This document shows, piece after piece, positions 34,301-49,300 of a stretch of DNA of 64,000 nucleotides (its first letter is position 1; each line of letters begins with the position of its first letter). The translations under genes and the position numbers were made by a program. Location of the stretch: contig SMMW01000584.1 in the NCBI GenBank assembly GCA_004794655.1, positions 3,294,001-3,358,000 on the forward strand, read 5' to 3'. The notes below the pieces were generated by a model, which searched no databases, had not been told where the DNA came from, and was given only the letters and a program-made list of their open reading frames with translations. The stretch is from Marisa cornuarietis. Lineage: Eukaryota; Mollusca; Gastropoda; Architaenioglossa; Ampullariidae.

Positions 34301-37300
34301 GATTTTCACTACCTTTCTCCAGTTTTCTGTTCACAAAGCCAGGAGTTTTGTCAACAGAGCAAATGTGTATTTAGAGCAAATAAGACCTGACCTGCTCTGG
34401 TTTAGCCCCTTCCTATCACTCAATGAATTAAATAAGCACAACCATTGGTGTTACGCAGCCTCATACCCATAGTGTTTGCTGATGTGGACTGAACTCTTAG
34501 ATAGTTGTGTAAAATCCAGTGGGTTTTTATAATACAGTGTACCTCATTTGGTAAGTAAAAGCAGTTAACCTGTCCCAATTCTGCTTTTATGTTTGACCAA
34601 AAATCTCACAAGGATTGGAGAGCACTTTGTGTAACTGAAGCCAGGTGCACATTAATCAAGGCATGTGCAAGGAGGCATATGCTTGCATGAGCACACACAC
34701 GTTTTCCTGTACATTTTTGTTTCACTGTTGTTTTTTTTTAACTCTTTCTGGCTTGCTCATTTTCATGGTGCTTTCATTGGTATCTAACACTTCTAACTTC
34801 AAGAACTTGAGAGATTAAGAGATTGGGTCATGACTGAGATGCACAGGTGAAGTAATCTGCAGTGATGTTACTACAGCTTTGAAGGATACATGCTGCAGAA
34901 GGGCATGCTGGTAATTATGGAGTCCTAGTGAGTCTTGCTGGTTGGCTTGTCAAACTTTACCTACAACCTCTTGGTTTATCCCGAACTGCTGCTGCTTGAG
35001 ACCCATCTTTCAGTTTCTGCCCTTTAGTCATTTACTTTTTAGGACAACATGCATCTCTATGAAGGAAACAAATGTAGTTGCATTTGCTTGAAAAGAGAGT
35101 GTGTGTGTGCACGTGTGTGTATGCAATGCATGTGTGCACATGACAGGCAGAAAGTGCTTTAAACCCTGTATGTTTCCTGCAAATACTGCTACTGTTATTT
35201 AACTTACTGTATGCATAAATGTAGCCGTTTTTAAAAGAAACCGTCATAACCCATGTTAGCATGGAAGCCCAGAATGCCTCCTTATTTCTATGTGCTGGTT
35301 GACTAAGGAGAGTTAATGACTTGTTAAATGACTTGTAGTTGCCAGGAACAAGCTTTGGAGGATTGCTGTAACCAAGCAACTAGTGTGTCTTTCTGACACT
35401 TGATGATAGATTGTGGTGTGCTGTTGAGTGCACTTCTATTTTACTTTATGTCTGCTTCTTCTACCCTCCTTGTTTACTGTTGCTGTGTTTTGTTTTTTTT
35501 TACATTAGTGTCCTGCTTCGAAAGCAGAGTGCTGTTTTGACAAACAGAGCAGTGGACAGGAGGATATGAGTATTGGGCATGCACTTAGTATCACCAATGA
35601 TGTAGAACAGTAGAGCTTGCCATGTTTACTTTGCATTTAGGAGAGCATTACCAGAACAACAAAAATCTGATACATAGGAATATAACAACATAGTATTATA
35701 ATATATAATTCATCTATATAGCACCATATATGAGCAAGGTCATGGCACTTGACAAATAATAATTACACTAATAATAATGATAGCAAGAAATTAAAGAAAC
35801 CAAAATGACAGGAAAGAAAGGAATAAATCATGAAAGTGGGATTGGGGTGAGTGTGGTGGTATCTAATTAACCCATTTATGCCCAAGATTGAAAGTTTTGA
35901 ATTTATGCATAAAATTTATGTGTGTGACCTACATGTATTCAAGGAACAAGAATTTGAAGAGAAAAAAAACTGTATTTTGTTCCAATAATGGAATGTGAGA
36001 TATAAACAGGTTAACAACTGACCGAACAGACTGAGCACTGTACTCTATTATCCAACAAGTCTATGAAATGAAAATAAATTGTTAAATAGTCAAATTTCAC
36101 AAAGTTCATAGTACTTAAAAAGAAATCCTGTAGACAGAAGAAAACAGGACCAGAGTTGTCTGTGCAGCCTGGTTTCACCATCCAAGATTTACATTTTAGA
36201 TCTTCAGTTGTTTATGTCATCAGGGAAACTATTAGAAAGAACAGATCAAGAATACGAAGGATAAACCTTTCTGCAGGTCAGATAAGCTGCTCTAGTCATC
36301 AAGCAGTTTTTACCGCATTTTGCACAAGATTTATCATCTTGTGGACATACACAAAAAAAACTGGACTGCGATAAAAACTGGCAACCTTGAAGAAAGGACT
36401 GTTGGTCGACGGATCAGCTAAAGCCGTATAAGTACTAGTAGGATTTGTTGTGTTTTGCCCTACATTCAGTAACAAAACATATATTACATTTATGCTTTTT
36501 AAAACATTGCTACTTTTGCATTAATTTTAAGTGTAGTGCTTGCATGTGACATGAAATAATGGGCAAGTAGTTTGTGTGCCATTGTTGATGATGCTGGTCA
36601 TCAACTCTCCCAGTATGTGTTGAGTAGCAGACTGTTACTCTAGCAGGAATTGGTTCTTACGGACTTTCCTACACGTGATAGTCATTGAATAGTGCCCAGC
36701 AGGTGCTCTTAAACAGACCTTACATCCAGCAGCGGTCTTATTGAATGGCATTAGTACCTTAATATGCAAGAAGGCTCAGCAGAGTTGCCATTAGAGAGGC
36801 CTGCAGTTCAGTGTAAATGACTTTTAAATTATTTTCATAGGTGGCTAGATTAGGGTAGTCTTTGAACATTTTGCTCTGTTTCTGCTGACCTGTTTCTGCA
36901 GAGTCTTTTCATTTGAATTGTGTATGTTTGTTTTATTTTTTGGTTTTCCATATGCAAGCAAAACATTTGAAATTTGTTGGTGTCAAGGACATATTTCTTT
37001 TTAGTATAATCTCCTTCTCACTTGAAATAACCAATTAATTAAAAAGTTTGCATTGCATCAATGCTAGTTTAATGTTGCGTTGATTTCATTTGCTATATAC
37101 ATTATTAAGTACCTTATAAAATTTCCTTAAAAATCTTTTGTAGAAGATATGTTGCTTTAAAATAAATATATAACATAATATTATTCATGTTATTTTGGTG
37201 TGATAGGATTAAGAATGGTCCTTGCATGACCCTTGTGTCATTATTATGATGTCTTTTTTTCTGAGAGCTTCCTCAGAACTTGAACATCAGTGAAAATGGT

Positions 37301-40300
37301 TGTCATACTTAATTCTCCTGCTGTCGTGGTTCTGAGTGTAAGAACTGGCTGGGAAACAAGGATGATTGAATCTGACAGGCACAGCATCCCTTTCTGTTGC
37401 AGCAGGGGTCCGGGGCGAGGGAGGAGTGCCATTTTTCCGAGACTTTCACTTTCGAGAGGAACCCCGCTCCCTGGTGACAGCCGCTAGTCAGACAGCAGTG
37501 TTAAATTGCTCAGCTGTGCAAGGGCAGGGCACTCCTCAAATTACCTGGCTAAAAGATGGCAACAAGCTGCAATTGCAAGATGACCCTCGCAGGTAAAGTG
37601 ATGCTAGCACAAAGCCTCATGAGAACCTCATGACAGTTGCATGATGAAAAATGTCATGATTTGATGGTGTGATTGATGGGTGTTTGATTTGGGAGGAGAA
37701 GGGATCAGCTAAGTAGTGATAGTGAAATAGTACTATTTTATAAAGTTATGTTTTTAAGGAAAATGCTCAGAATGAACAATCCTCAAATCACCCAAAAGAC
37801 AGGACAGTGCTAATGAAAACCATAACTAGAAGTTTAATAAAACAGCTACACTCAAGTAAAGTAACAAATATCACTAGACAAAAATAATTATCAATAAGAC
37901 AACAAATTTGAAGGTCAAAATTTCAGGCATATCCAAACGACAAACCATACTCACCATTTACACTATCCTTGACTAACCCATGCAAAATAGTAAGAGACTG
38001 CTCATATATAGAACAAAACAGTATTGAGTGTATTTATCACAAAAGACATGATAATTGTTGCCATGTGTTTATTTCCCTCTACATTGCTCTAGGAAGTAGT
38101 GGAAGTGGAGACACCCCTCACTCCATTCCCTTTCACCCTTTCCTGTCCAATTTTTTATTTGCTTAAATTGAGAACTAGAGCTTGTCTCCTGGCTTCAGCA
38201 CTGCCAGCTAGCAGACTTCGCCTCTGACTCACAGACAGCCCGTTTTAGTCTTTGACCTGTGCATTGACCTTGTGACCTGTTACATTATTTAGGAACATGA
38301 AGCAAGAGAATGCTTGAGTGCTCAGTTTTCAGGAAATCAGCCTGATCAATATTACTCCAGGCTTTTGTGTCAAAGGCTCCCCCTCCCCCTCCTTCCCACA
38401 CGAACCCCTTCATTTTTCTTTTGTTTTCATTTTATTCTGAGCTGAAACTCTTGCCAGAGTTTTTAACTGAAGATGTAAATTTCTGCACTTCCAGGACAAG
38501 AATTTTTGAACAATCATTTGACTTCAGAAGACATGGCATTTTGTTATGTTAAGAGCAAAAAAAAAAAAAAGAAGTAATAAGATCTTTTCATCAAACATTG
38601 TTTACCCTTTTGGTGTTTTGGTTGTAGAGAGTCAAGACTGATTTAATTGATAGCAGTTGATTGGGGAATATAGCAACAGCAACAGTAAGATTATGCTTGG
38701 TGCATACTGTTTCATGTGATACATGTTGTAAATTGGGGTACATCTCTGTAAACTTAAGAGTGATGCATGATATACACTGCATTGTGTGTAATCTGTATGT
38801 ATGTAATATAGACAGCATATACTTGTAGCATAACCTGCATTTATGCTTCTGGACTGTGATGTGATGTAAAAACTATAGACGCTATTAGATTTAGGTTGAA
38901 AATGTATGTCTTGTATAAAATGTGAGATGCAACATTTTCTGCAAATACTGTTGTGAGTCAGTTGGTTATAAATAATATTCTCTAAAGCACATGATATATA
39001 AATCTTCAGTGCGAGTGACAGGTCGAGAAAGTTGTAATTGTGTTATAGAAGATGGTGTACCATATTTCGCTCTAGTCTGAAAGTCAGTATGGCTGACTGC
39101 CTGTGTAAGGAGTGCAGAAATGATTGTGACTGGATGCATTCCAGGTATGTGCTGGTCAATGGCTCCTTGTTCTTCAAATCGGTACAAGACAAAGGTGGGG
39201 ACATGGACAAAGGGGACTATCAGTGTAAAGCCACTGTTGAAGACCTGGGCACAATCGTCAGCCGCACAGCTAGGCTGGACATAGCATGTAAGTGAGCGAA
39301 TGGTGTTGGGCTAATGCCATCACCTTGGCTTAGTAAAGAGAAGACCTTATATAGATGGTAGGGGTAATCGTCATTTCCAAATAAAAAGAAATATACTGAG
39401 CAAAATAATCTTATTTAAGAGAGCGTCTAATCACAAAAAGAAAGTCTGCCTAGGGAATCTGAAATCTTAAACAATTTGGCATCATGGATTTGAAAACCCA
39501 CAACAGTTTTAACTGGGGCTCTGAAAAATCCCTTGCATTTAATGGATAGGAACCCCTCATAATCTGCACTGTAACATTGGTAATAGAAGCAAAGATGTTT
39601 GTGACTAGTTCATAAGAAAGAAACGTTAAGATGCATGTCTAGTTGTAAGTGCACAATTAATAAAATACTGATTTTTTTTCAATCTTTGGAAGTCTAAGGT
39701 ACAGACACAGTCTTCTGTGATGCATGGTTGCATACTTAAAAGCTATGGGTGCTTGCCGGTTTGACTAATGATTTTTTTTTAACCTATAGGACATACTCTG
39801 TTTCAAATCTAGAGTAGTATTATCTAATCATCTGATTTAATGACTATGTGTCCATCAATTTTGATTTAATTTTTATTATTTTGTCTTTTTTATTTTTTGT
39901 AAAGCACTTTGGGTTAGCTTTTTGTGGTGGGCAAAGCCCTGTATAAATCAACTTTATTATTTATTTAGTTTAAGGTTTATTTATTTAGTCTTCAGCATTA
40001 TGCAGATAACTAATGATCTGGTTATCATACTGATCAAAGTCAAACATTGCTTCCAAATTTGCCAGAGTGATGCTAGAATGCTTATGACATGCTTTTGCAG
40101 ACTTACACCAGCTGGACCCTAAACCTGTTAATGTCAGTGTGGGACTAAATGACACGGCCATGTTTGAGTGCATGGCAGAAGGTTTGCCTACCCCACAGGT
40201 GCGATGGTTTAAAAACAGCCGGCCACTGCAACCAAATTCCAACGTACGCATCTACCCAACTGGAACTCTGGAAATTTCCTTGGTGCAGCCAGGGGATGTA

Positions 40301-43300
40301 AATACTTATTACTGTGAGGTGCACAGCACAGAGCGACTTCGTAGGAGCCAGCAAGTGTACCTCAGCATGCAAGAACCAAGTAAGGAAAAGGTGTTTCTGT
40401 TATACAAACCTGTAGTCATATCAGGCCTGATTGTGATTTTTAGGAAAATAAAGCTTTTGCTCAAAGTTAGAAATGTGTTTTAGTTAGACCTGTTAAAAAA
40501 TGAATTTGTATTTAAAACTGGTTGTGTCTTTGGAAATGATAAATGTTTTTAAATTCTTTTATTTAAATTTTGTGGCTTGTGAAAACTTTTCACTGATAGG
40601 TTTGATATATGAGTCTTTCTTTTGTGGTGACCGCGTTATTTTCTTTCCACCATGCACAGCCTTTGTAACTGTTGCAGGGAGTTTTGCAGCTTGAAGCACT
40701 TGTATCTTTGTTTACTTTACAGGTCAAGCAGTTGATAGCAAGGCACCAGAGTTTTCAATGAGGCCTCGGGACCAGCGTGTGGTAGTGGGTGAAGCAGCAT
40801 ACTTTCATTGTGCTGCAAAAGGGAGAGACCATCAGGGGAAACCACCCTTATTGTCTTGGTTGAGAGATGGAATAACAATTGACCTGAGGTCAGTATTGTC
40901 TATGAATAAGTTATCTCTTGTTATTACCCTTCACCGACGACATTTTCTTCCGGAGCATTGATTGTCTTAATGTTACTGACAGCGTAAGATTGCATATTTT
41001 GGTAGGGAACATTTCCTAGAATGGTTATCTGAAGTTTTTACTAATTAATAAGTTTTTATTACTTAGTTTATTCCACATGGAAATCATAATTTTGTTTTAG
41101 TATTGCAGCCTGACTCGTACATGCACACCCACCCACACACCAGCTTTATCTGAATACAGGAAATTTGCACTATAAATGAACCTGTTAAATGGACAGAATT
41201 GTTACAAAATGGGTAAGCCTGTTATGAAACATCAAGTCGTGACTAAAACCACTAATATTGTGAAATGCTAGGAAATAGTTTCAGGTATCCATTCAAGTTC
41301 TCAAAGCAACTGTGTTTCTGTTGCCATGTTTTTTCAGTGTGAACCACACATCACGCACCCAGCTGCTGGGTACTGGGACACTCCTCATCACCAAGGTGCA
41401 AGTTGAGGATGCTGGCATCTACACGTGCCGAACACAGAATGCTGAAGACTCGATTGATGCAGAAGCGTCACTCACTGTGCTGGGTAGGTAGACATTCCAT
41501 ATACATGTACCTACCTAATCCTTGTTTAAATATGGCAGACATTAAGGGTGTACATGGAGTTGACTGATAATCAAGTGCGCAGTATATATTTTTATTAAAA
41601 ATTGTAGTTGCTATACAAGTAAGCATACACCAGGTTTTACCTGCATAAGGCTTTCATCCAGGGAACTGCAACCCAGATGTAATTTTCTTTTATAGGAAAT
41701 GTTTCCCTGTGGCATTCAAAGATCACAGTAAATAAAGTTTTGTGTGACATTCGGTTAAATAATCAGCATCATTTCTTGGGCTTGTTGCAGTGCCGCCATA
41801 TTTTGTGAAGAAGCCAGGAAATGTATTTGCTTACACCCATTCAGATGCCACTTTAGAGTGTGAGGTCGCTGGGTTTCCCACACCACAAGTGTCTTGGCTA
41901 AAAGATGGGGAACACCTGTATCCTAGTGACTATTTTCAGCTGATTTCTGGAGGCCGCCTTAAGATCCTGGGTCTGATGAACTCAGATCAGGGCATGTACC
42001 AGTGTTTTGCTCACAACAGTCTTGGGGATGTGCAGGCCAGTGCCCAGCTGGTTGTCCTCCAGCCAGGTAGGTTACATTAACATTGGCATCATGTCATCTA
42101 CAAAGATTTTCTAGAAACTGTAGACAGTCATGTCATTTGAAGCAATCATATGTCATTTGAAGAACAGACAGGTGAGAAGAACCACAGATATGGAAAGGTT
42201 TTAAAGGAGCAAGTTTGTAGTCAAAGAGCACATAAAATTGAAATTAGCTGATTGTAAGTTTATGATAAAAGAATTCAGTGTCCTGCTTCAGTCTGGTGTA
42301 TGTAAGATATCTCACCATGTGGGCCAGTTTCAGTCAAGCTTAACTTTTCCTTGTCAGTCTCAGCATATGTAGCTCCTCTGCTTCTTCTCCTACCCCAGCT
42401 TTTCAGCTTGCCTTTTCAACATTTACACATCAGTGATTTGTGGTGTTGCAACACCTTTGAGTGTGTATCTTACTGTTTCCCTACCTCTGTAAGCCTGTCT
42501 GCCTGGCAGTGATCAACACTCATCATCAAATCTTTGTTCTTATGACACCATCGTCTTTGACGTATGTTTTAACCATATGAGATTTTGGCTGTGTTATGGA
42601 ATAATATGCATTAAACTTCATTGGCACCTCATTTACCTTATATGGGTGGTTGTGGACGTTTTGTGTGATGTTATTCATGAGAGTGTATTTTTCTTTTTTT
42701 TTTCTTGCTTACTTTTATTTTTTATACAGTTATTTTGCTTCTGCATCAGAAGTGTTGATAAATGCATCACATTGCACAGACTTGTGTGGGTGTGTGTGTG
42801 TGTGTTTTCATGCGTGGGCATAAGAAAAGGATGGCAAGTGGGTGAGAGGTGTGAATGCATGTCCACATTTTTGTGTAGGCACTTTTTAATTTTTTTTATG
42901 GCTGCACAATGCATTATTTGCTGTGGACTTGATTTAGCTTGCTGAAAAGTTGCTTTTTAGGGCTTCAGTTTGTTTGGTTGGCAATTAAGCATTTCTTTTT
43001 TTCTGTTTCTCTTTTCCCCCACATCTCCCTTCTCCTCATCCACCTTACTCCTTCTTGCGGCATGTTTCTTGTACATTGGAACATTCTGGATCTTTCCCTA
43101 TGACCTGGAACACCTCATTTGCTTTTGACCTCCTGACCTTTACTCCTCATATCATCTTGCCTCCATTGTGTATTTGTGTGTGTCTGTGTGTGCATGCTTG
43201 TGTGTGTCCATGAGTGAGAGATATCACTCTTGCTTGTATTTCTTTATGCTACTGTATTGTTTATGTTATGTTTCTGTGCTCTGGGTGTGGTGGTATACAT

Positions 43301-46300
43301 TTGCATGCATCTGGCTTCATCATGCTCTTTTATTTTAAAATCTGGGATTGCTTCACTGGGGACTTTCCTGATATTCTTTGCATTATGATGTTTGTTTATC
43401 TTGTCGGTTTTTCTCCTCTTGTGTCTTTTCGCACCTAAACGGCCGGACTTGCTGTCCACTAACTTCTCATGTGCATGCTGGCTCATCCTGCTGTGTTTCT
43501 CATCATTCACCCCCTGTACTATCATCCCTGACCCCTGACCCTACTTTCTGTGCACACCAATCCCTGCTCCCACCCCTCAACTGAACAGACACTCCATTGC
43601 CAACCACACACGCTCCCCATGCTGCAGCCCTGCCTGCTGGAGCTCTCTACTCAGATGTCCGCAAGCTGCCTGCGACTCCGACTAACCTGAGAGCAGTGCT
43701 CGTGTCCAGAAGGTTTATCACAGTGTCCTGGCAGCGGCCTGAGAACAGCGGACCCGATGACATTATTGCTTACTCTGTGTATTGGAGTGCCCAGGGCAGT
43801 GAGAGGTAGGGTATCTGCGTGTCACTTGATTCATATTGCTATTTGTCTGTCACCAACACCCTTGATTTTAAACAACCCACAAAAGTATCATTGACTTATG
43901 CAACAATTGTTTTAATTAGCAGAGGTGTTGCTTCTATATTTTATATGACTTTCAAAAGATAAGACATCCAATGTACATAATTCTTTTTTCTTTGTTTGGC
44001 TTTGCTTGTTTGTGATGTGTTTAGTCTACAGCATAAGCTCTCTATCTTACTAAACCTTATTCCCCAGAATTAATTGTTTCAAGTCATATGACTCTAAAGA
44101 TATCATGTACTAGACGAGTGATTAAGAAATAAATTCTTCAACAAAGAGGATTTTCTTTTCCTGTTTTCAGTTCAGCACGGCTAGTAGTTTCCTTCACTTT
44201 CATCACAGATATAATGATTGACTTGGATTAGCTATATATGGATTTGAGGAAGAAGTACACTTAGCACATGATAGATTTATATTGGAATGATGTGTGTTTG
44301 TTTGCATACATGCATAGACACATGAATCTTTTCTTGTATTAGGGAGCGAGTGAGCAACACAACACAGACCGAATTCAATATTCAGCACCTGAAACCAGAC
44401 ACATCATATGAAGTTCGAGTACGAGCTTACAACAAACATGGCCCAAGTCAGCGTGAAGCAACAATTGTTGTCACAACAGATCATGAAGGTACTCATGGGG
44501 TATATGGGTGTGGTCGGTGGGCAGAAGTGTGCATCAAAGCAAGTGTGTACCTGTACAACATTTCAAGTGTTTGAAAGATTGAGAAGGTGATGTTACGCTG
44601 AAGCTGTTTATGTTGGTAAAAAAGTTTTTCAAACCTCATAAAAAGTACCTGTTAAAAATTGTGAGATAAAAGTGCATACACCTTTGATGATGTTAGTGAC
44701 TGTAAATGCTGTTTATGTAAATGGCATTAAAGCATGTCTGCAAGTGTGAACATCACTTGATGCTGTGTTGGAAAGTGTTAATGCAACACACTTTTAATGT
44801 TAGACATTTGAAAAGTGTGCAATGCCAGCATGCATAAAATATCATTGCACAGGCAGAAACACAATTGTTCCTGAGTTTGTAGTAAACATAATTCTGTTCT
44901 CCAAAAAGTCAGTGACAACTTGTTATTATTGCGTCTCAGGTTGGCAGCATATTATGGTCAAACCTCAACTAAAATTGGTGCTCAGCAGTCATGTGTCTGT
45001 ATATTTTGGTTATTTCTTTTTGACAGCTTTGATTTTCCAATGATAAGGAAGCAGTGTTTATATGTTTGTTTATGAAACTTGTTTGGTAGTGCATGTACCC
45101 AGTCCACCAGTCAACCTAGTGGCCACCCCATTGTCATCATCTGCAATCTATGTTCACTGGGGAGTACCACAAGAACCCAAAGGAGATATAAGCCATTACA
45201 GCCTTGTGTACTATCAGGTGGGGTCAACAGGTGAGACCGAGATCCAGGTGCAGGCAACAGAACATACTCTGAGCAAGTGAGTTCTTTTCACTGATTAGCA
45301 GCTTTGTTTGCATGCTTGCACATGAGTGTGTGTGTGGGAGGAGACTGTGTGTGCTTGTGGCTCTTTTTCTTTTTATACTGTTGTTATATTTAAGAAATCT
45401 GTGGTTTTCAGTTTGAATGCTTTCCAAGAGTATAGTGTGCGTGTGGTAGCACACAATCAGATTGGGCCTGGTATGAGCACAGCAGAAGTTGTTGCTCGCA
45501 CTTTCTCCACCACGCCAACAGCAACACCTGAAAACTTCACCCTAGAGGTCACAAGTGCTACGGTAAGTTTTATAATTCCTTAATGACAAATCTGCCACAT
45601 TTCTATTGCTCCTTGTATCCTGATTTCTTCCTTTATTTATGAGCTTACATTTCTGCTAACATCTCTTGCCACTACTATCAACATTATTTAGATTTAAAAA
45701 AAACTTAACCACATTATCTCATTCTGGAGGTAAAAGTCATTCAACATTTTTTCTTTGTGTTATTTGATTATTTAGAAGATAGTTGTGACATGCTAGTAGT
45801 TATTTGACTTGTCATCTGTATCCTGTGTCATTTTATTACTCAGTGCATAATTGTGATCTTGTTGGTATCAATAGTCATTTGACCTTTGTCCTTTGCATCC
45901 TTTGATTATTTAGCGCATAGTTGTGCGTTGGCAACCTCCACCACCTGAGACACAAAATGGGATTATAGTGGGTTACAAAATCCGCTTTAGGGCACAAGGT
46001 GATCGCGGCGGTGACACAGTTGTTACTGATGGCAACCGAAATACCTATGTCCTTACAGGTTAGTGTTGTAAATCTAAAAGAAAGTTGTTCATGTTTGGAG
46101 TTGGAGATTTTGTAATAAATTTTTGTCATTTTTGTTGTTTTACTTTTTTTTTCATGTTAGCTGTTTTCTACTTCACTTCCCATTGAATTGCATGAAAATT
46201 GTCATCAGTATTCACAGGCTTCACAGGCGTTTATCAGCAAGAGAACATTTAAAGATACTTTAATCAAGACAATGTGGATGTCACAGCTGTTCATGTTACT

Positions 46301-49300
46301 GTTTGTCTCATTCCTTGGCTGTTTACTTTCCATTTCATTTTTCTTACTAACTCTGGTAAAAAATACCCTTGTAAATGCTCATTGGCAAAATGTAGCATCC
46401 CTGTAACAGTTCTAGTACCAAATGAACACTTCATCTTTTTTTATATAGATATAGAAATATAAATGTAGAAGGGTGGTTCAACTTTTTGTTTCAGACCTAG
46501 AGAAAGGAACTACCTATCGTGTCAGAATCTCTGCCATGACAGTTAATGGATCAGGTCCCATGACCCCCTGGCTGCAGGCCACTACATACAGCAGTGACCT
46601 AGATGGTCAGCATAAAGACATTATATTTTTTGGTAAAAGCAATTCAAGTTAATTTTAAGACCTTCACTGAAAAACCTGAGAGTGTCACCACAGATACTAT
46701 TGAAGACCTCATTCTGAGCTGGAGTGGAACCTGACAAGTCTGCAGGTGATTGGGTTAAGGGGTGTGCACGTATCATTGTGGTATTTGCCCGTTCATGTAC
46801 CCAGATAGCTTTTGCCAGTAAAGTCCATATGTCTTAATGCAGAGAGTCAAGTGCCCCCACGTCCAGCCCGCCTGCAGGCAAAGCCCATGGCTAACTCCAT
46901 CATTGTGCAGTGGGCTCCACCTGCCCCTGACTCAAACATCCTTGTCCGAGGTTACATCCTAGGGTATGGACGAGGCATTGCAGATGTTTACCAGGTTCGT
47001 CTGGATGCAGACACACATGACTACACCATAAAGAATTTGCGTGAGCATTTTTTTTGTTTTTACTTTTTGTCATTTTATAGTCTTTCTAAATTTCAAAATA
47101 ATATGGCAGTAAATATGAATCTATGTAAAATCTGATGACTACACTTTGTAATGCCATCTGGAGTACACATTCAAAGTTTAAGGCATGTACTTGATCATGT
47201 GACAAAAGGGTTCAAGAAAGGAGAGATGTAAGCATTCATTATTGAATGATAGTATTTCCTTATTCAACAATGTTTTGTTAAACAGAACCAGCATCAGAGT
47301 ATGTGATCTCCATCAAGGCCCTTAATAATATAGGAAGTGGACCTAGTCGTTATGACACAGTGCTTACAAGTGAAGACGTTGGTGAGTTCACCTGTAATTT
47401 GACTGTTACCTGTATCAGGGATTTGAGTATGCACCCCTGCCATCATCATTTGTATTTGTGATGTGCTTAAGGATATTACTATCAGACATAACAAATTGAG
47501 TCACAGAGAGGGTCGTAGCATGTTTATGATAATTCTGGGGCTTTTCTGTTTTTGTCGTGTTTACAGTTGAAGAGCCTTCTACTCCAATGATGCCTCCCAT
47601 AGGACTAAAGGCAATTGTGTTGACGTCTACTACTATAGTCCTCACATGGGCAGATGATTCTTTAGGCAAAAGCCAGAAGATTGTAGACAATCGCTACTAT
47701 ACTGTGCGATACTCTGCCTTGCCTCGTGGGCGCAACAAGTAAGTTACAGAAGACTTTCTTTGAAATGTTGATTTACAGTTCTGGGGCCAGTTGCACAACA
47801 CATTTCTAATTTTAAACACTTTTAAGCCAGAGATCTATTTAGATAATCAGTTTAAAGTGCACACCACAATTGTAGAATTTTTAAAACTAAAACTGCTTTA
47901 AGTAAGATAAAGTTGTCTAAGTCTGACTATCCGTCCTGTCAGTACAATTTTTTAAGTTCTTGTGCAATGCATCTAAATGGAAAAGAAGAGATTTTGTTTC
48001 TTTAGAACAGTTTTAAGGTTTAGAAACGTGCAACTGGCCCCAGAGGTGCTGCAAGAAACTCTTGGCTTTAACAGCTTTGCATGTAGCTGGTACACCATAA
48101 TTAAGCTGGGAGCAACTATGAGCTACATATATTTCATCATCCTATTTGTCATTCTATAGAGATAATATTTGCATGTTATGTTGCATGCATCCATGTTTGT
48201 GTTTTTATTATTCTGTGCGTTTATATTTTTTGTCAAGTGCTTTGATCTAGCCTTTGATGGTGGGATAAAGTGCTATATGAATCAACTTTATTATTACCCT
48301 GTGGAGCAGGATTACTATGTTTAAAGACTTTTTTGAAACAAGATTGCATATAAATGGTTGTGTGTAAGTTTAATAAAGAAATCTTTGTATTCAGTATACT
48401 GAAGTATTTGACATGTATGTAAGGACAAAATAGTTGGATCACTCGTCTGGTGCTACACATTGAGTGTGGTTGCCAAGATGATGATAGTACATTTTATGTA
48501 TCTCAAAATCAACCAAGTGTGTAGCAGCTGTGGCTTGTGATAGGTATCAAAATGCAACAGATCTTGTTGCACACATTGAAGGGCTGCGGGCCAACACCCA
48601 GTACACATTTGCTGTGCGTGTGATTAATGGACGCAGACAGAGCACATGGTCAATGTCTGTCACTAACACCACGCTGGAGGATGGTAAGCCCTTTCTCCCT
48701 ACTATAATCCTAAATAGATTACTAAATTAGACTAGCAGCATGATTAATAGAATCAAAGTATCATGCTTTAGGTTATTGCTGCTTAGTTTGGCCAGCTAGG
48801 CTGGTCATTTGTATGGCAAACCAATATATTGCTGTTAATCAGCAGCATTGCGTGAGAGTGTAATCTATGCCAAAGCAATTTGTATTCAATAGTTAAGGTG
48901 GTACTTATCGATCAGCCTGGTTTGTTAAAATAAAAAATTCAGGTTAAGAGTTCATAATTTCTGAAAGAGGGAAACACTTGAATCTTCTGATGCAGGGCCT
49001 ATAGGTACAAGTATTTATTTGTGCACATGCAAAGGTCTAGTCCTATGTTCATTCTGTAGCAGTAAAAATTGCCAAGTATTTGCAAGCAGTATATTGAGAA
49101 TTATTCATGTCTAAGAAAGCTGGTAGCAGGGGTTTTTCTGCTGCTTTGCTAGCGAGTTACATTTTATTCATTCAAAATTGTACCTCTTGTCTTCCAGAAC
49201 CTGGATCTGAACCAAGAGACTTAACTCCAGTCACCCTTGATAATGACCCCTTGGCTGTTAGTCTCCACTGGCAACCACCTCAGCGCCCTAATGGCCAGAT

